This document shows positions 1 through 9,430 of a stretch of 64,000 nucleotides of DNA, one piece after another. Within the stretch, counting starts at the first letter, position 1. Every line of letters starts with the position of its first letter. The position numbers and the translations under genes are program-made. The DNA is from Pseudomonas sp. TH41. Lineage in GTDB: Bacteria > Pseudomonadota > Gammaproteobacteria > Pseudomonadales > Pseudomonadaceae. The notes beneath the pieces are model-generated. The model was not told where the DNA came from. It saw nothing but the letters and a program-made list of their open reading frames with translations, and made no database searches. The stretch covers positions 640,001-704,000 of the forward strand of contig NZ_JAEKFH010000003.1 of NCBI RefSeq assembly GCF_016650695.1, in the 5' to 3' direction.

Positions 1-1190
1 GAGTTGGACAGCACCACATCGATATCCATGTTGCGCGCAGTGTGCGGCACGAAATCGAGGTCGCAACCTTCGTCCGGCTCATCGAGGTTGATGGTCGGTG
101 GCGCCACCTGGCTGTTGATCGCCAGCACGCTGAAGATCGCTTCGACCGCGCCCGCCGCACCCAACAGGTGGCCGGTCATGGATTTGGTCGAACTGACGGC
201 CAGTTTATACGCGTGATCACCGAACACCGACTTGATCGCACAGGCTTCCGCAAGGTCGCCGGCCGATGTCGAAGTGCCGTGGGCGTTGACGTACTGAACC
301 TGATCGCCATTGATCTTCGCATCGCGCAGGGCATTGGTGATGCAGCGTGCAGCACCGGCACCATCGGCGGGTGGCGAAGTCATGTGGTAGGCGTCGCCAC
401 TGGTGCCGAAGCCGATCAGCTCGGCGTAGATGGTCGCGCCGCGAGCCTTGGCGTGCTCCAGCTCTTCAAGAACCAGTGCGCCAGCACCGTCCGACAACAC
501 GAAGCCATCACGGCCCTTGTCCCAGGGACGGCTGGCGCGGGTTGGCTCGTCGTTACGGGTCGACAGCGCGCGGGAGGCACCGAAGCCGCCCATGCCGAGG
601 CCGCACGCGGCCATCTCGGCACCGCCGGCAATCATCACGTCGGCTTCGTCGTACATGATGTTGCGTGCCGCCATGCCGATGCAGTGCGTACCGGTGGTAC
701 ACGCGGTGGCGATGGCGTAGTTAGGTCCCTGTGCACCCAAGTGGATGGACAGAAAACCGGAAATCATATTGATGATCGAGCCAGGCACGAAAAACGGAGA
801 AATCCGTCGTGGGCCGGAATCATGCAGGGTGCGGCTGGTTTCTTCGATATTGGTCAGTCCGCCAATACCTGAACCCATGGCCACGCCGATGCGCTCACGG
901 TTGGCGTCGGTGACTTCCAGACCGGAGTTGCGCACAGCCTGAAAACCTGCGGCCAGACCGTACTGAATGAACAGGTCGAGCTTGCGAGCTTCCTTGACCG
1001 ACAGGTATTCCTCGACATTGAAGCCCTTTACCGAGCCGCCAAAACGGGTGGAATAGGCAGAAAGGTCGGTGTGTTCGATCAGACCAATGCCACTGCGGCC
1101 AGCCAGAATGCCCTGCCAACTGCTCGGCACATCCGTGCCCAGTGGCGACAACATACCCATACCGGTGACTACGACGCGTCTACGCGACAC
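1..1190 (-). CDS. fabF: 3-oxoacyl-ACP synthase II (KAS II), C-terminus beyond window
   Basis: Condenses malonyl-ACP with a growing acyl-ACP in cytosolic fatty-acid elongation. It starts at GTG (1188-1190) after a GGAGAG ribosome site, giving [18 protein letters not shown]. The catalytic triad is complete: Cys164 in TACTTG (codon at 699-701), His304 in NAHGTST and His341 in GHLLGAAG. About 396 codons are inside the window, so roughly 18 C-terminal residues are missing compared with the usual length of about 414. It lies downstream of acpP, with a hairpin between them (1233-1270). The identification is certain. Confidence 0.97.
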   Translation of the reverse strand, partial: MSRRRVVVTGMGMLSPLGTDVPSSWQGILAGRSGIGLIEHTDLSAYSTRFGGSVKGFNVEEYLSVKEARKLDLFIQYGLAAGFQAVRNSGLEVTDANRERIGVAMGSGIGGLTNIEETSRTLHDSGPRRISPFFVPGSIINMISGFLSIHLGAQGPNYAIATACTTGTHCIGMAARNIMYDEADVMIAGGAEMAACGLGMGGFGASRALSTRNDEPTRASRPWDKGRDGFVLSDGAGALVLEELEHAKARGATIYAELIGFGTSGDAYHMTSPPADGAGAARCITNALRDAKINGDQVQYVNAHGTSTSAGDLAEACAIKSVFGDHAYKLAVSSTKSMTGHLLGAAGAVEAIFSVLAINSQVAPPTINLDEPDEGCDLDFVPHTARNMDIDVVLSN

Positions 1191-1232
1191 AGCACTCTCC
1201 TTTTTCAAATGACGACTTTGCATCAGGCCTAA

Positions 1233-1270
1233 AGAAAAAACCGCACGCCGTAATGGCAGTGCGGTTTTTC
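1233..1270 (-). terminator. Hairpin between acpP and fabF
   Basis: On the minus strand an AAAAACCGCAC arm pairs with GTGCGGTTTTTT around a short loop. It looks like a rho-independent terminator or attenuator after acpP. Since fabF follows 43 bases later and shows no obvious promoter of its own, partial read-through is likely. This would let acpP be made in excess over fabF. Confidence 0.7.
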
Positions 1271-1298
1271 CATGACAGCAAGCAACGATTACAAGCTA

Positions 1299-1535
1299 TT
1301 AAGCCTGATGGTTAGTAACGTAATCGATTGCGGCTTGTACAGTAGTGATCTTCTCAGCTTCTTCGTCAGGGATTTCGGTCTCGAATTCCTCTTCCAGAGC
1401 CATCACCAGCTCAACGGTGTCAAGGGAGTCGGCACCCAGGTCTTCGACGAAGGAAGCAGTGTTGACCACTTCTTCTTCTTTAACGCCCAGTTGCTCAGCA
1501 ACGATTTTCTTGACGCGCTCTTCGATGGTGCTCAT
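1299..1535 (-). CDS. acpP: Acyl carrier protein
   Basis: Small acidic carrier (78 aa) that holds acyl chains on phosphopantetheine for FabD, FabF, FabG and PlsX products. Ser37 in the DSL motif (GADSLDTVE) is the attachment site. The length and the run of Glu/Asp are typical. It sits between fabG and fabF as in most gammaproteobacteria, with 191 nt between it and fabG that probably hold its own promoter. Confidence 0.98.
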   Translation of the reverse strand: MSTIEERVKKIVAEQLGVKEEEVVNTASFVEDLGADSLDTVELVMALEEEFETEIPDEEAEKITTVQAAIDYVTNHQA

Positions 1536-1726
1536 ACCTTGTTTTCACTCCTAATGGACAAATTCAGGCAGCTGGCCAGTGGGTAAGTGTATAGAAAGAC
1601 TTTTCAGTTTTTCAACTGAAAGCTTCACTCCTCAAACCCTGTAGCCCTCTGCCTATAAATAGATTGCAGCTTTATAACGGATTTTAGACAGCTCGTATGA
1701 CATTTTTTTGAAGCAACCCGTCACAT

Positions 1727-2470
1727 TTAACTCATGTACATCCCGCCGTTCACCGGGATTGTAGCCCCAGTAACGTAAGCCGCACCGTCGGACGCAAGAA
1801 AAGCGACCACAGACGCGATCTCTTGTGCTTGTCCCAGACGGCCCAGCGGAATTTGCGTCTGCAAGGCTTCACGCTGTGCCTCGGGCAGTTCACGGGTCAT
1901 ATCGGTGTCGATGAACCCTGGGGCCACCGAGTTTACCGTAATCGAACGCGAACCGACTTCACGCGCCAGTGCACGGCTGAAACCTTCCAGACCGGCCTTG
2001 GCGGCAGCGTAGTTTACTTGGCCTGCGTTGCCCATGGCACCCACAACCGAGCCAATACTGATAATTCGTCCCCAACGGGCTTTGGTCATACCGCGCAAAA
2101 CGCCCTTTGACAGGCGGAACAGACTGTTCAGGTTGGTATCGACGACGTCATGCCACTCGTCGTCTTTCATGCGCATCATCAGGTTATCGCGGGTGATACC
2201 GGCATTGTTGACCAGGATCGCCGGCGCACCGAACTGTTCCTGAATGCTCGCCAGAACGGTCGCCACGGACTCGTCGCTGGTGACATTGAGTTCCAGGCCA
2301 GTGCCTTGAATACCGTTTTCTTTCAGGGTAGCGGCGATGCGCTCAGCACCCGAGGCGGACGTCGCGGTGCCGATGACGATGGCACCCTGACGACCCAGTT
2401 CCAGGGCGATAGCCTGGCCGATACCGCGGCTCGCACCGGTGACCAGTGCAACTTTACCTTGCAGACTCAT
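1727..2470 (-). CDS. fabG: 3-oxoacyl-ACP reductase
   Basis: NADPH-dependent reduction of 3-oxoacyl-ACP in fatty-acid synthesis; tetrameric SDR enzyme of 247 aa. It shows the TGASRGIG nucleotide-binding loop near the N-terminus, NNAG, and the Ser/Tyr-x3-Lys active site (VNYAAAKAG). The start MSLQGK at 2470 was chosen because AGGAG lies 8 nt upstream; a longer frame back to 2503 has no such site. It follows fabD by 16 nt in the same operon. Confidence 0.97.
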   Translation of the reverse strand: MSLQGKVALVTGASRGIGQAIALELGRQGAIVIGTATSASGAERIAATLKENGIQGTGLELNVTSDESVATVLASIQEQFGAPAILVNNAGITRDNLMMRMKDDEWHDVVDTNLNSLFRLSKGVLRGMTKARWGRIISIGSVVGAMGNAGQVNYAAAKAGLEGFSRALAREVGSRSITVNSVAPGFIDTDMTRELPEAQREALQTQIPLGRLGQAQEIASVVAFLASDGAAYVTGATIPVNGGMYMS

Positions 2471-2486
2471 GCAAGCTTCTCCTGAT

Positions 2487-3425
2487 TCAGACCAGCGCTG
2501 CACGGGCGGCAGCGAACGCGTCTGGGGTATTAAGGTTGGATGTCGACACGCCTTCGGCGCAACGCTTGTTCAGACCGGCCAGCACTTTGCCCGGGCCGCA
2601 TTCTACCAATTGGGTCGCGCCCTTGGCGGCTAGCGCCTGGACCGACTCAACCCAGCGTACAGGCTTGTAGAGCTGCTCAAGCAGATCGCGCTTGAGAGTT
2701 TCCAGATCGGCCGGCACGTTGGCGCTCACGTTTTGTACCACAGGAATCTGCGGAGTTTGCCAGTCAATCGCAGCAATCGATTCGGCAAAACGCTCGGCCG
2801 CCGGACGCATCAGTTCGCAATGGGACGGCACACTGACCGGCAACGGCATGGCGCGCTTGGCACCACGCGCCTTGCAGCCTTCGATGGCGCGTTCGACCGC
2901 AGCCTTGGCACCGGCGATGACCACTTGGCCAGGGGAGTTGAAGTTAACCGCGCTGACCACTTCGCCTTGCGCTGCTTCGGCGCAGGCCGCCAGCACGTCG
3001 GCATCGTCCAGGCCGAGGATAGCGGCCATGCCGCCCTGCCCGGCCGGAACGGCTTCTTGCATCAGCTGACCGCGACGCTCAACCAGCTTCACCGCGTCGC
3101 CCAGACTCAGGCTGCCCGCCGCGACCAGGGCGCTGTATTCGCCCAGGCTGTGACCGGCAACGTAAGCCGGACGCGCACCGCCTTCCGCCAGCCACAGACG
3201 CCACAAAGCGATCGAGGCGGTCAGAATGGCCGGTTGGGTTTTATCGGTTTGATTGAGTTGCTCTTCCGGCCCTTGCTGGGTCAGTGCCCACAGGTCGTAA
3301 CCCAGTGCTTCGGAAGCTTCTTTGAATGTTTCGAGGACAACCGGATGTTGCGCGCCCAACTCGGCCAGCATGCCGAGGGACTGCGAACCCTGTCCCGGAA
3401 AGACGAATGCGAGGGAAGCAGACAT
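2487..3425 (-). CDS. fabD: Malonyl-CoA:ACP transacylase
   Basis: Transfers malonyl from CoA to ACP, supplying extender units. The 312-aa protein begins MSASLAFVFPGQGSQ, has the nucleophile Ser93 in GHSLG and a VPSHC motif carrying the active-site His. The start at 3425 matches the family. The frame stays open upstream to 3881 across the fabD-plsX gap, but that part has no family similarity and was excluded. Confidence 0.97.
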   Translation of the reverse strand: MSASLAFVFPGQGSQSLGMLAELGAQHPVVLETFKEASEALGYDLWALTQQGPEEQLNQTDKTQPAILTASIALWRLWLAEGGARPAYVAGHSLGEYSALVAAGSLSLGDAVKLVERRGQLMQEAVPAGQGGMAAILGLDDADVLAACAEAAQGEVVSAVNFNSPGQVVIAGAKAAVERAIEGCKARGAKRAMPLPVSVPSHCELMRPAAERFAESIAAIDWQTPQIPVVQNVSANVPADLETLKRDLLEQLYKPVRWVESVQALAAKGATQLVECGPGKVLAGLNKRCAEGVSTSNLNTPDAFAAARAALV

Positions 3426-3550
3426 GTAACAAGCCCCTAATGATCTTGTCGTCGGAGAATTGACGTCCCGCCTGAGGGACGCAAGAAACTGACAGTTGGA
3501 TGGCCAATTGAATTGAGCGGTCACATTTAAGCATTGTCCGACGAAAACGC

Positions 3551-4561
3551 CTAAAGCAACAAATCCTCCAGACGACCGTGAATCCGTTCCGGCAGGTTTT
3601 CCTGTATCTCGATCAACGCTCGCGAGATCGCACTCTGAAACCCTTGAACCCCGGCTGAGCCATGGCTTTTCACCACAATTCCCTGCAACCCGAGAAAACT
3701 TGCGCCGTTGTGCCGTGCAGGCGCCAAGTCGGCTTGCAGACGCTTCATTAGCGGTAACGCCAGCGCCCCAACCATTCTCGACCCGACACTCTTCTTGAAC
3801 AGCGCTTCTATGCGCCCGGCAATCATGGTCGCCAGGCCTTCGCTGGACTTGAGCAGAATATTGCCGACAAAACCGTCGCACACCACCACATCCGCTTCGC
3901 CACGGTACAGACCGTCACCTTCGACAAAACCGATGTAGTTGATGCCACGGGCAGCCTGCAACAACGTGGCCGCCAGCTTGACCTGCTGATTGCCCTTGAT
4001 GTCTTCGGTGCCGATGTTCAGCAGCGCCACGCGCGGACGCACAATGCCGAGGGTTTCTGCCGCCACCGAGCCCATCACCGCAAATTGCAGCAAATGCTCG
4101 GCACTGCAATCAACGTTGGCGCCCAGATCAAGTAATTGGCAGTAGCCCTTCTGCGTCGGAATCGCCGCCACCATCGCTGGCCTGTCAATGCCCGGCAAGG
4201 TCTTGAGCACAAACCGCGACAACGCCATCAATGCACCGGTATTACCGGCGCTGACGCAGGCCTGGACCTTGCCATCACGCAGCAACTCAAGCGCCACGCG
4301 CATCGACGAATCGGGCTTGCCACGCAAGGCCTGGGCAGGCTTCTCGTCCATGGTGATAAATTCGGACGCCGGCGTAATCGACAGGCGCGAGCGATCCACA
4401 GCCGATTGGCCGCTGAGCAATTCTTCAAGAAGAGAGGGTTGACCGACGAGGGTCAGGTGCAGCGAGGGTGTAGCAGACAGACAAGCAAGGCTGGCCTGAA
4501 CAATGCTGCGGGGACCGAAGTCCCCGCCCATTGCGTCAATCGCGATGACTTGAGCAGACAA
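3551..4561 (-). CDS. plsX: Phosphate acyltransferase
   Basis: Converts acyl-ACP to acyl-phosphate for PlsY in phospholipid synthesis; a peripheral membrane enzyme. The 336-aa protein begins [17 protein letters not shown], the hallmark N-terminus of the family, and contains [11 protein letters not shown] and the C-terminal GSAG segment. It lies 4 nt after rpmF and upstream of fabD, the standard arrangement. Confidence 0.97.
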   Translation of the reverse strand: MSAQVIAIDAMGGDFGPRSIVQASLACLSATPSLHLTLVGQPSLLEELLSGQSAVDRSRLSITPASEFITMDEKPAQALRGKPDSSMRVALELLRDGKVQACVSAGNTGALMALSRFVLKTLPGIDRPAMVAAIPTQKGYCQLLDLGANVDCSAEHLLQFAVMGSVAAETLGIVRPRVALLNIGTEDIKGNQQVKLAATLLQAARGINYIGFVEGDGLYRGEADVVVCDGFVGNILLKSSEGLATMIAGRIEALFKKSVGSRMVGALALPLMKRLQADLAPARHNGASFLGLQGIVVKSHGSAGVQGFQSAISRALIEIQENLPERIHGRLEDLLL

Positions 4562-4565
4562 GTGA

Positions 4566-4748
4566 TTACTCGTCAGCGCCCTTGTCGATCACTTTACGGC
4601 CACGGTATACGCCTTCTGGCGATACGTGGTGACGCAGGTGAATTTCACCGGTGGTTTTTTCTACAGACAGAGTGCTTGCCGTCAGGGCGTCGTGCGAACG
4701 ACGCATGTCACGGGCAGAGCGGGATTTTTTGTTCTGCTGAACAGCCAT
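4566..4748 (-). CDS. rpmF: 50S ribosomal protein L32
   Basis: Ribosomal large-subunit protein of 60 aa, starting [18 protein letters not shown]. It is the cysteine-free form (no zinc-binding CxxC pairs), like the E. coli protein. It is placed between yceD and plsX as in most proteobacteria, which couples ribosome and lipid synthesis genes in one transcript. Confidence 0.98.
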   Translation of the reverse strand: MAVQQNKKSRSARDMRRSHDALTASTLSVEKTTGEIHLRHHVSPEGVYRGRKVIDKGADE

Positions 4749-4761
4749 AATTGATTAACTC

Positions 4762-5289
4762 CTAAACGTTTGGGTCACGCTTTAACTGCGCCAATACACT
4801 GAACGGGTTGGACCGCGTTACCTCGTCCTCGCTCGGTTCGGGCTCATCGAGACCCGCCGGCTGCTGGCATTCTTCCGGATGATGAGCAGGCACAATGGGC
4901 AAGGCGAGCAGAAGCTCCTCCTCGATCAGTGACTGCAGATCCAAAGGATCTTCGCCCAGTTCCAGCACGTCATAACCTTTCGGCAACGACTGGGTATTCG
5001 CACCCTCCTTCACCACAGCATAACTGCATTCGCTATGGATCGGCAGGGTGACCAGCTCAAGACAACGCTGGCAAACCATTTTGACCTCGGTGTCGATAAA
5101 ACTGTGGATTACCACAGACTTACGTTCATCTCGTTCAAAAACGAATTTAGCCTGCACCGTACCGACAGTATCGGAAAGCGGGTCGCAGAGTCTCTCCAAA
5201 TCGGCCAGCAGCAGTTCACCTTGAAGGGTGGTGCCACGATCAGCCAATTTGCGCGGGTCAACGTGAGGTGGAATCGGGTCATTCAACAT
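4762..5289 (-). CDS. yceD: YceD/DUF177 family protein
   Basis: 175-aa conserved protein that precedes rpmF in most bacteria. In plants and some bacteria the family is linked to 23S rRNA accumulation, but its exact role is not settled. It has a CQRC motif in the central region (MVCQRCLELVTLP) and an acidic C-terminal half. First gene of the lipid/ribosome operon, divergent from maf with about 105 nt between the two starts. Confidence 0.92.
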   Translation of the reverse strand: MLNDPIPPHVDPRKLADRGTTLQGELLLADLERLCDPLSDTVGTVQAKFVFERDERKSVVIHSFIDTEVKMVCQRCLELVTLPIHSECSYAVVKEGANTQSLPKGYDVLELGEDPLDLQSLIEEELLLALPIVPAHHPEECQQPAGLDEPEPSEDEVTRSNPFSVLAQLKRDPNV

Positions 5290-5394
5290 AGGCGCAGCAT
5301 TATAGGGATGCCCCCAGCCATGTCAAAGGAAATTCAGCCCTGTCCGTCACTTGGAAGCCTCGCTAGAATTCGTGCCTGCCTTTTGGAGATGCGC

Positions 5395-5973
5395 ATGCTG
5401 CCTTTATTACTCGCTTCAAGCTCGGTCTATCGCCGGGAATTGCTGGCCCGCTTGCAGCTGCCGTTCACGTGCAGCTCGCCGGACATCGACGAAAGCCATC
5501 ACCCTGACGAGTCGGCCATCGAACTGGTAAAACGCCTCGCCGAACAGAAAGCACGCGCACTCGCTGGCACGCATTCCGCTCATCTGATCATCGGCTCCGA
5601 CCAGGTCGCCGTACTCGGTGAGCGGATTATCGGCAAACCCCACACCTTCGAAAAGGCCCGCGAACAACTGCTGGCGTCCAGCGGCGCCAGTGTGACCTTC
5701 CTGACGGGCCTGGCGCTGCTCAACAGCCAGACCGGTCATTGCCAGGTCGACTGCGTGCCCTTCACCGTACACATGCGCACACTCGACACGACACGCATCG
5801 AACGCTACCTGCGCGCCGAACAGCCCTACGATTGCGCTGGCAGCTTCAAAGCCGAAGGTTTGGGGGTGAGCCTGTTTCAACGCACCGAAGGCCCTGATGC
5901 CACCAGCCTGATCGGCCTGCCGCTGATTCGCCTGATCGACATGCTGCTGAGCGAAGGTGTGCAGATACCTTGA
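5395..5973 (+). CDS. maf: Maf-family nucleotide pyrophosphatase (YceF type)
   Basis: 192-aa Maf/HAM1-like house-cleaning pyrophosphatase. It has the N-terminal LLASSSVYRRELL loop, a central GSDQVA motif and the SFKAEGLG segment. Its position next to yceD-rpmF matches E. coli yceF, whose product prefers 7-methyl-GTP, so that subgroup is inferred. Start 5395 was chosen because GGAG ends 6 nt upstream; the ATG at 5389 is too close to that site. The frame open back to 5035 overlaps yceD and is not used. Confidence 0.9.
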   Translation: MLPLLLASSSVYRRELLARLQLPFTCSSPDIDESHHPDESAIELVKRLAEQKARALAGTHSAHLIIGSDQVAVLGERIIGKPHTFEKAREQLLASSGASVTFLTGLALLNSQTGHCQVDCVPFTVHMRTLDTTRIERYLRAEQPYDCAGSFKAEGLGVSLFQRTEGPDATSLIGLPLIRLIDMLLSEGVQIP

Positions 5974-5976
5974 AGA

Positions 5977-6057
5977 TCAAAAGATCGCAGCCTGCGGCAG
6001 CTCCTACAGATGGACGCACCCCCCCTGTAGGAGCTGCCGCAGGCTGCGATCTTTTGA
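5977..6057. repeat. REP inverted repeat, family A
   Basis: Two 33-nt perfect inverted arms (5977-6009 and 6025-6057) with a 15-nt loop and core GCAGCCTGCGGCAGCTCC, lying between the convergent maf and sppA genes. The same core occurs at 12691, 31469, 49693 and 57928. Confidence 0.9.
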
Positions 6058-6060
6058 CTT

Positions 6061-6090
6061 AAAAAACCGGCCCCAAAGGCCGGTTTTTTT
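6061..6090. terminator. Bidirectional terminator maf / sppA
   Basis: AAAAAACCGGCC and GGCCGGTTTTTTT form a perfect stem around CCAAA. The A-run on one side and the T-run on the other mean it can end both converging transcripts. Confidence 0.88.
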
Positions 6091-6104
6091 GTACAGCCAG
6101 AGAA

Positions 6105-7094
6105 TCAGCGCAGCGACGGACCGTGAAAGCCCATCCACATTGCCAATTGCTCCGCCACACTGGCACCGAGCTTTTTCGAGAAGCGATCAAACGTTGACTC
6201 CTGAACGGTGAAGTCCACCAACTCTTTCTCGCCAATCACATCGCGCGCTACCGAACTGGCATTTCCCAAGCCATCGATCAGACCCAGCGGCAACGCCTGC
6301 TCGCCATTCCAGACCAACCCGGAGAACAGCTCCGGATGCTCCTTGTCCTTGAGACGCTCGCCACGGCCCTGCTTGACGCTGTTGATGAACTGCTGATGAG
6401 TGGTATCGAGCACACCCTGCCAGAACTGAGTTTCGTCAGGCTTCTGCGGCTGGAACGGATCGAGGAACGATTTGTGCTCGCCAGAGGTGTAGGTGCGACG
6501 CTCGACGCCCAGCTTCTCCATGGTGCCGACAAATCCGTAACCGGCCGCCGTCACGCCAATGGAACCCACCAGGCTCGCCTTATCGGCGTAGATCTGGTCC
6601 GCCGCACTGGCAATGTAGTAAGCACCGGAGGCACCCAGATCCGAGATCACCGCATATACCTTGGTATCCGGGTGCAGGCCGCGCAGACGGCGGATTTCGT
6701 CGTAGACGTAACCCGACTGCACCGGACTGCCGCCCGGGCTGTTGATGCGCAGGATGATACCCTTGACCTTCTCATCCTCGAAGGCCGCGCGCAGGCTGCC
6801 GACGATGTTGTCGGCGCTGGCCGGCTCCTTGTCGGCGATCATGCCGGTCACGTCGATCAACGCGGTGTAATTGGCACTGCGGGTGGCGGCTTTTTCCATG
6901 TCCATCAGCGGTGTGAACAGGATCAGCGCGCCAAACAGGTACACAAAGGTCAACAGCTTGAAGAAAATCCCCCAACGGCGCGACCGGCGCTGCTCCTGCA
7001 CACTGGCCAGCAGGGTCTTTTCCAGTAGCTTCCAGCTTTTATCGTCACCGCTCTCCGCGCTCGCCTTCGCGGGCGCTTTCCATTCGTCGGTCAT
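6105..7094 (-). CDS. sppA: Signal peptide peptidase SppA, short form
   Basis: Inner-membrane serine protease that degrades cleaved signal peptides. 329 aa, the single-domain (about 36 kDa) type rather than the doubled E. coli form. It has a cytoplasmic N-terminus, one membrane helix at about residues 42-62, and the S49 peptidase signatures INSPGGSP and DLGASGAYYIAS (catalytic Ser), with the catalytic Lys expected further on. It is 24 nt downstream of the HAD gene in the rluC-HAD-sppA operon. Confidence 0.94.
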   Translation of the reverse strand: MTDEWKAPAKASAESGDDKSWKLLEKTLLASVQEQRRSRRWGIFFKLLTFVYLFGALILFTPLMDMEKAATRSANYTALIDVTGMIADKEPASADNIVGSLRAAFEDEKVKGIILRINSPGGSPVQSGYVYDEIRRLRGLHPDTKVYAVISDLGASGAYYIASAADQIYADKASLVGSIGVTAAGYGFVGTMEKLGVERRTYTSGEHKSFLDPFQPQKPDETQFWQGVLDTTHQQFINSVKQGRGERLKDKEHPELFSGLVWNGEQALPLGLIDGLGNASSVARDVIGEKELVDFTVQESTFDRFSKKLGASVAEQLAMWMGFHGPSLR

Positions 7095-7118
7095 GACATC
7101 TTCCCCAGCAAAATCCGA

Positions 7119-7781
7119 TTAAGCCCGCTGACTCAGCCAGGCATGCAATTCTGAAAAACGGTCGATGGACAAGGCCGGCTCGAACAGCTTTAACGCTTCA
7201 ATCGATTGAGCGCCGTAACTGACCGCTACTGAATCCATCCCGGCGTTGCGCGCCATCTGCAGGTCAAACGATGAATCGCCGACCATCAACGCTTGCTCCG
7301 GGCGAACCCCGCAATGGGCGAGGATTTGCTCGAGCATCAGCGGATGCGGCTTGCTGGCGGTTTCATCGGCGGCACGGGTGATGTCGAAATAACGTTCCCA
7401 GCCGTGCGTCTTCAGTACCCGATCCAGCCCGCGACGGGCCTTGCCGGTGGCCACGGCCAAATGATAACCCTCGGCGCGAAACGCCTCCATCGACTCGACG
7501 ACACCTTCAAACAACGGCGAAGGCACCGCTTCCGCAGCGATGTAGTGATCCGCGTAATGCTCGCGAAACGCTACCAGCTCGGTATCGCCGATTTCGGGGT
7601 ACAACGTGCGGATCGCTTCCGGCAAGCCCAGGCCGATGATGCCTTTGACGGCAAAATCATCACGCAACTGAAAGCCGGAACGCTCGGACGCGACGTGCAT
7701 CGCCTCGACAATCCGACCAATGGAGTCAGCGAGAGTGCCGTCCCAATCGAAAATCAGCAGCTTGTAATCAGAGGGGTGCAC
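7119..7781 (-). CDS. HAD-superfamily phosphatase (Gph-like)
   Basis: 220-aa HAD hydrolase with motif [10 protein letters not shown] near residue 11, a helical cap, motif II VATGK, and motif [16 protein letters not shown]. It resembles phosphoglycolate phosphatase-type enzymes, but the substrate cannot be read from the sequence. It overlaps the end of rluC by 14 nt, a conserved pairing in Pseudomonas, and is probably translationally coupled to it. Confidence 0.9.
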   Translation of the reverse strand: MHPSDYKLLIFDWDGTLADSIGRIVEAMHVASERSGFQLRDDFAVKGIIGLGLPEAIRTLYPEIGDTELVAFREHYADHYIAAEAVPSPLFEGVVESMEAFRAEGYHLAVATGKARRGLDRVLKTHGWERYFDITRAADETASKPHPLMLEQILAHCGVRPEQALMVGDSSFDLQMARNAGMDSVAVSYGAQSIEALKLFEPALSIDRFSELHAWLSQRA

Positions 7782-8730
7782 TCAGGCGCTCCACGGTTTT
7801 AGCCCACATCTCGTCGACGGGCGCCTGCAACTTCAACTCACCGCCATCCGGTAGCGGCACAGTCAGCATGTAGGCGTGCAAGAACAGGCGCTTTCCGCCC
7901 AGGTCGCGAATTTCTTTACTGAAATCGTCATCGCCGTACTTGGTGTCGCCAGCGATGCAGTGCCCGGCATGCAAGGTGTGGACGCGAATCTGGTGGGTTC
8001 GGCCAGTGATCGGCTTGGCTTCGATCAGGGTGGCAAAGTCGCCAAAGCGACGCAGGACCTTGAACACGGTCACAGACTCCTTGCCCTCCTCCTCGTCGAC
8101 CTCGACCATGCGCTCGCCGGAGCGCAGATTGCTCTTGCCCAGCGACGCACGGACTTGCTTGATCGAGGCTGCCCAGTTACCGCGGACCAGCGCCATATAG
8201 CGCTTGTCGACGCCATCGCCGCGCAATGCCGTGTGCAAGTGACGCAGCATGCTGCGCTTTTTGGCGATCATCAGCAGGCCGGAGGTGTCACGGTCGAGAC
8301 GGTGAACCAGTTCGAGCTCCTTGCAATCCGGACGCAACTGACGAAAGGCTTCGATCACGCCGTAGGTCAAGCCACTGCCACCATGAACCGCAATGCCGCA
8401 AGGCTTGTTGATCACGATCAGCGCCTTGTCTTCGTAGACAATCGAGGCTTCGAGTCGTTGCAACAGGCCCTGGGCCAGCGGCACCGGCTCGTCGCGCTCG
8501 GGCACGCGAACCGGCGGCACGCGCACGATATCGCCCGCCTGCAGCTTGTATTCGGGCTTGATCCGACCTTTGTTCACCCGCACTTCGCCTTTGCGCAAAA
8601 TGCGGTAAATCAAGGTCTTGGGCACGCCTTTGAGCCGAGCGAGAAGAAAGTTATCAATACGTTGGCCGGCATATTCCGGCGAGACCTCCAGCAGTTGTAC
8701 GGCTGGGGTCGAAGGGGCTGTAGTCGTCAT
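7768..8730 (-). CDS. rluC: 23S rRNA pseudouridine synthase C
   Basis: Makes pseudouridines at 955, 2504 and 2580 (E. coli numbering) of 23S rRNA. 320 aa, with an S4 RNA-binding domain at about residues 15-75 ([12 protein letters not shown]) and the RluA-family catalytic motif HRLDRDTSG, where Asp is the nucleophile. It is divergent from rne, the usual neighbour. Confidence 0.95.
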   Translation of the reverse strand: MTTTAPSTPAVQLLEVSPEYAGQRIDNFLLARLKGVPKTLIYRILRKGEVRVNKGRIKPEYKLQAGDIVRVPPVRVPERDEPVPLAQGLLQRLEASIVYEDKALIVINKPCGIAVHGGSGLTYGVIEAFRQLRPDCKELELVHRLDRDTSGLLMIAKKRSMLRHLHTALRGDGVDKRYMALVRGNWAASIKQVRASLGKSNLRSGERMVEVDEEEGKESVTVFKVLRRFGDFATLIEAKPITGRTHQIRVHTLHAGHCIAGDTKYGDDDFSKEIRDLGGKRLFLHAYMLTVPLPDGGELKLQAPVDEMWAKTVERLSAPL

Positions 8731-8759
8731 GGCGCGGATGATAACAATTTTTTATGGAA

Positions 8760-8788
8760 TTGAAGCACTTAATCATTGCTGCTATAGT
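8760..8788 (+). promoter_or_regulatory. Sigma-70 promoter of rne
   Basis: TTGAAG (8760-8765), a 17-nt spacer, then TATAGT (8783-8788). This near-consensus promoter predicts a start near 8795 and therefore a leader of about 635 nt before the rne ATG. Confidence 0.75.
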
Positions 8789-8794
8789 CGCGAA

Positions 8795-9430
8795 CGTCGC
8801 CAAAAGCGGCCTGGACAGCGGACTAACGGTCAAAAACCGGCCCTGACCAACGCAATTCACCAGGACGCGAGGCCGTCCTACGGGGCTTTTGCTACGTAAC
8901 GGTGGAGTTTGCAGGTGTAACGAGCGCAGGTGACATGAGGCCTGAAGCATGCCGCAAAGCAGAGTTTTCACTCGCCTTGCGAGCAAATATTCACGGCCAG
9001 TTCACAAAGTGCAGTCAGCTGCAAACGACCCCGAGCGAACGCTTCGGAAACAACGCCTAAATTAGCCATGATGCGTGACCTCCCCTTTCGGAGCTCACGG
9101 TAAATGCCAACCCGCTGCGGATTCTGCGCGCGGCAGCACCCGAATTATCAGGGATACGTGTAGGGTGGAGATGCACAACCGCTGGACTGTGTAGCAATAG
9201 GCTTTACCAAGACGCTTCATCTCGTCCACAGCCGCTGGTTGATTCCTCCTCCTGACTGAGTGCTTAAGTAGCCACAGCAAGCAGGACGCGTACGTCGCGA
9301 CGCTGGCCCAATTGGTCGGGGTTCGCTAGACACTGGAGTGTCCAACCACTCCTGACGCACCTGACACCGACCATGAGAAGTCGTGTGTGCCGAACGCCGT
9401 TTCCGGCAGCCCGGAAACCGACGGTACTAC
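8795..9430 (+). ncRNA. Long structured rne 5' untranslated leader
   Basis: There is no credible gene in these 636 nt between rluC and rne. The stretch has several hairpin-forming segments and short dead-end frames. In E. coli the rne leader is a substrate for RNase E and gives feedback control. A Pseudomonas-specific leader structure (the rne-II motif) has been described from comparative genomics. I assign this leader to that class by position and length; I could not check a covariance model. Confidence 0.6.

Noticed and set aside
3426..3881. N-terminal extension of fabD
   Set aside because: Crosses the intergenic region and the plsX end; family similarity starts at 3425.
5035..5394. N-terminal extension of maf over yceD
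   Set aside because: Overlaps yceD in antisense; the Maf fold begins at 5395, where the ribosome site is.
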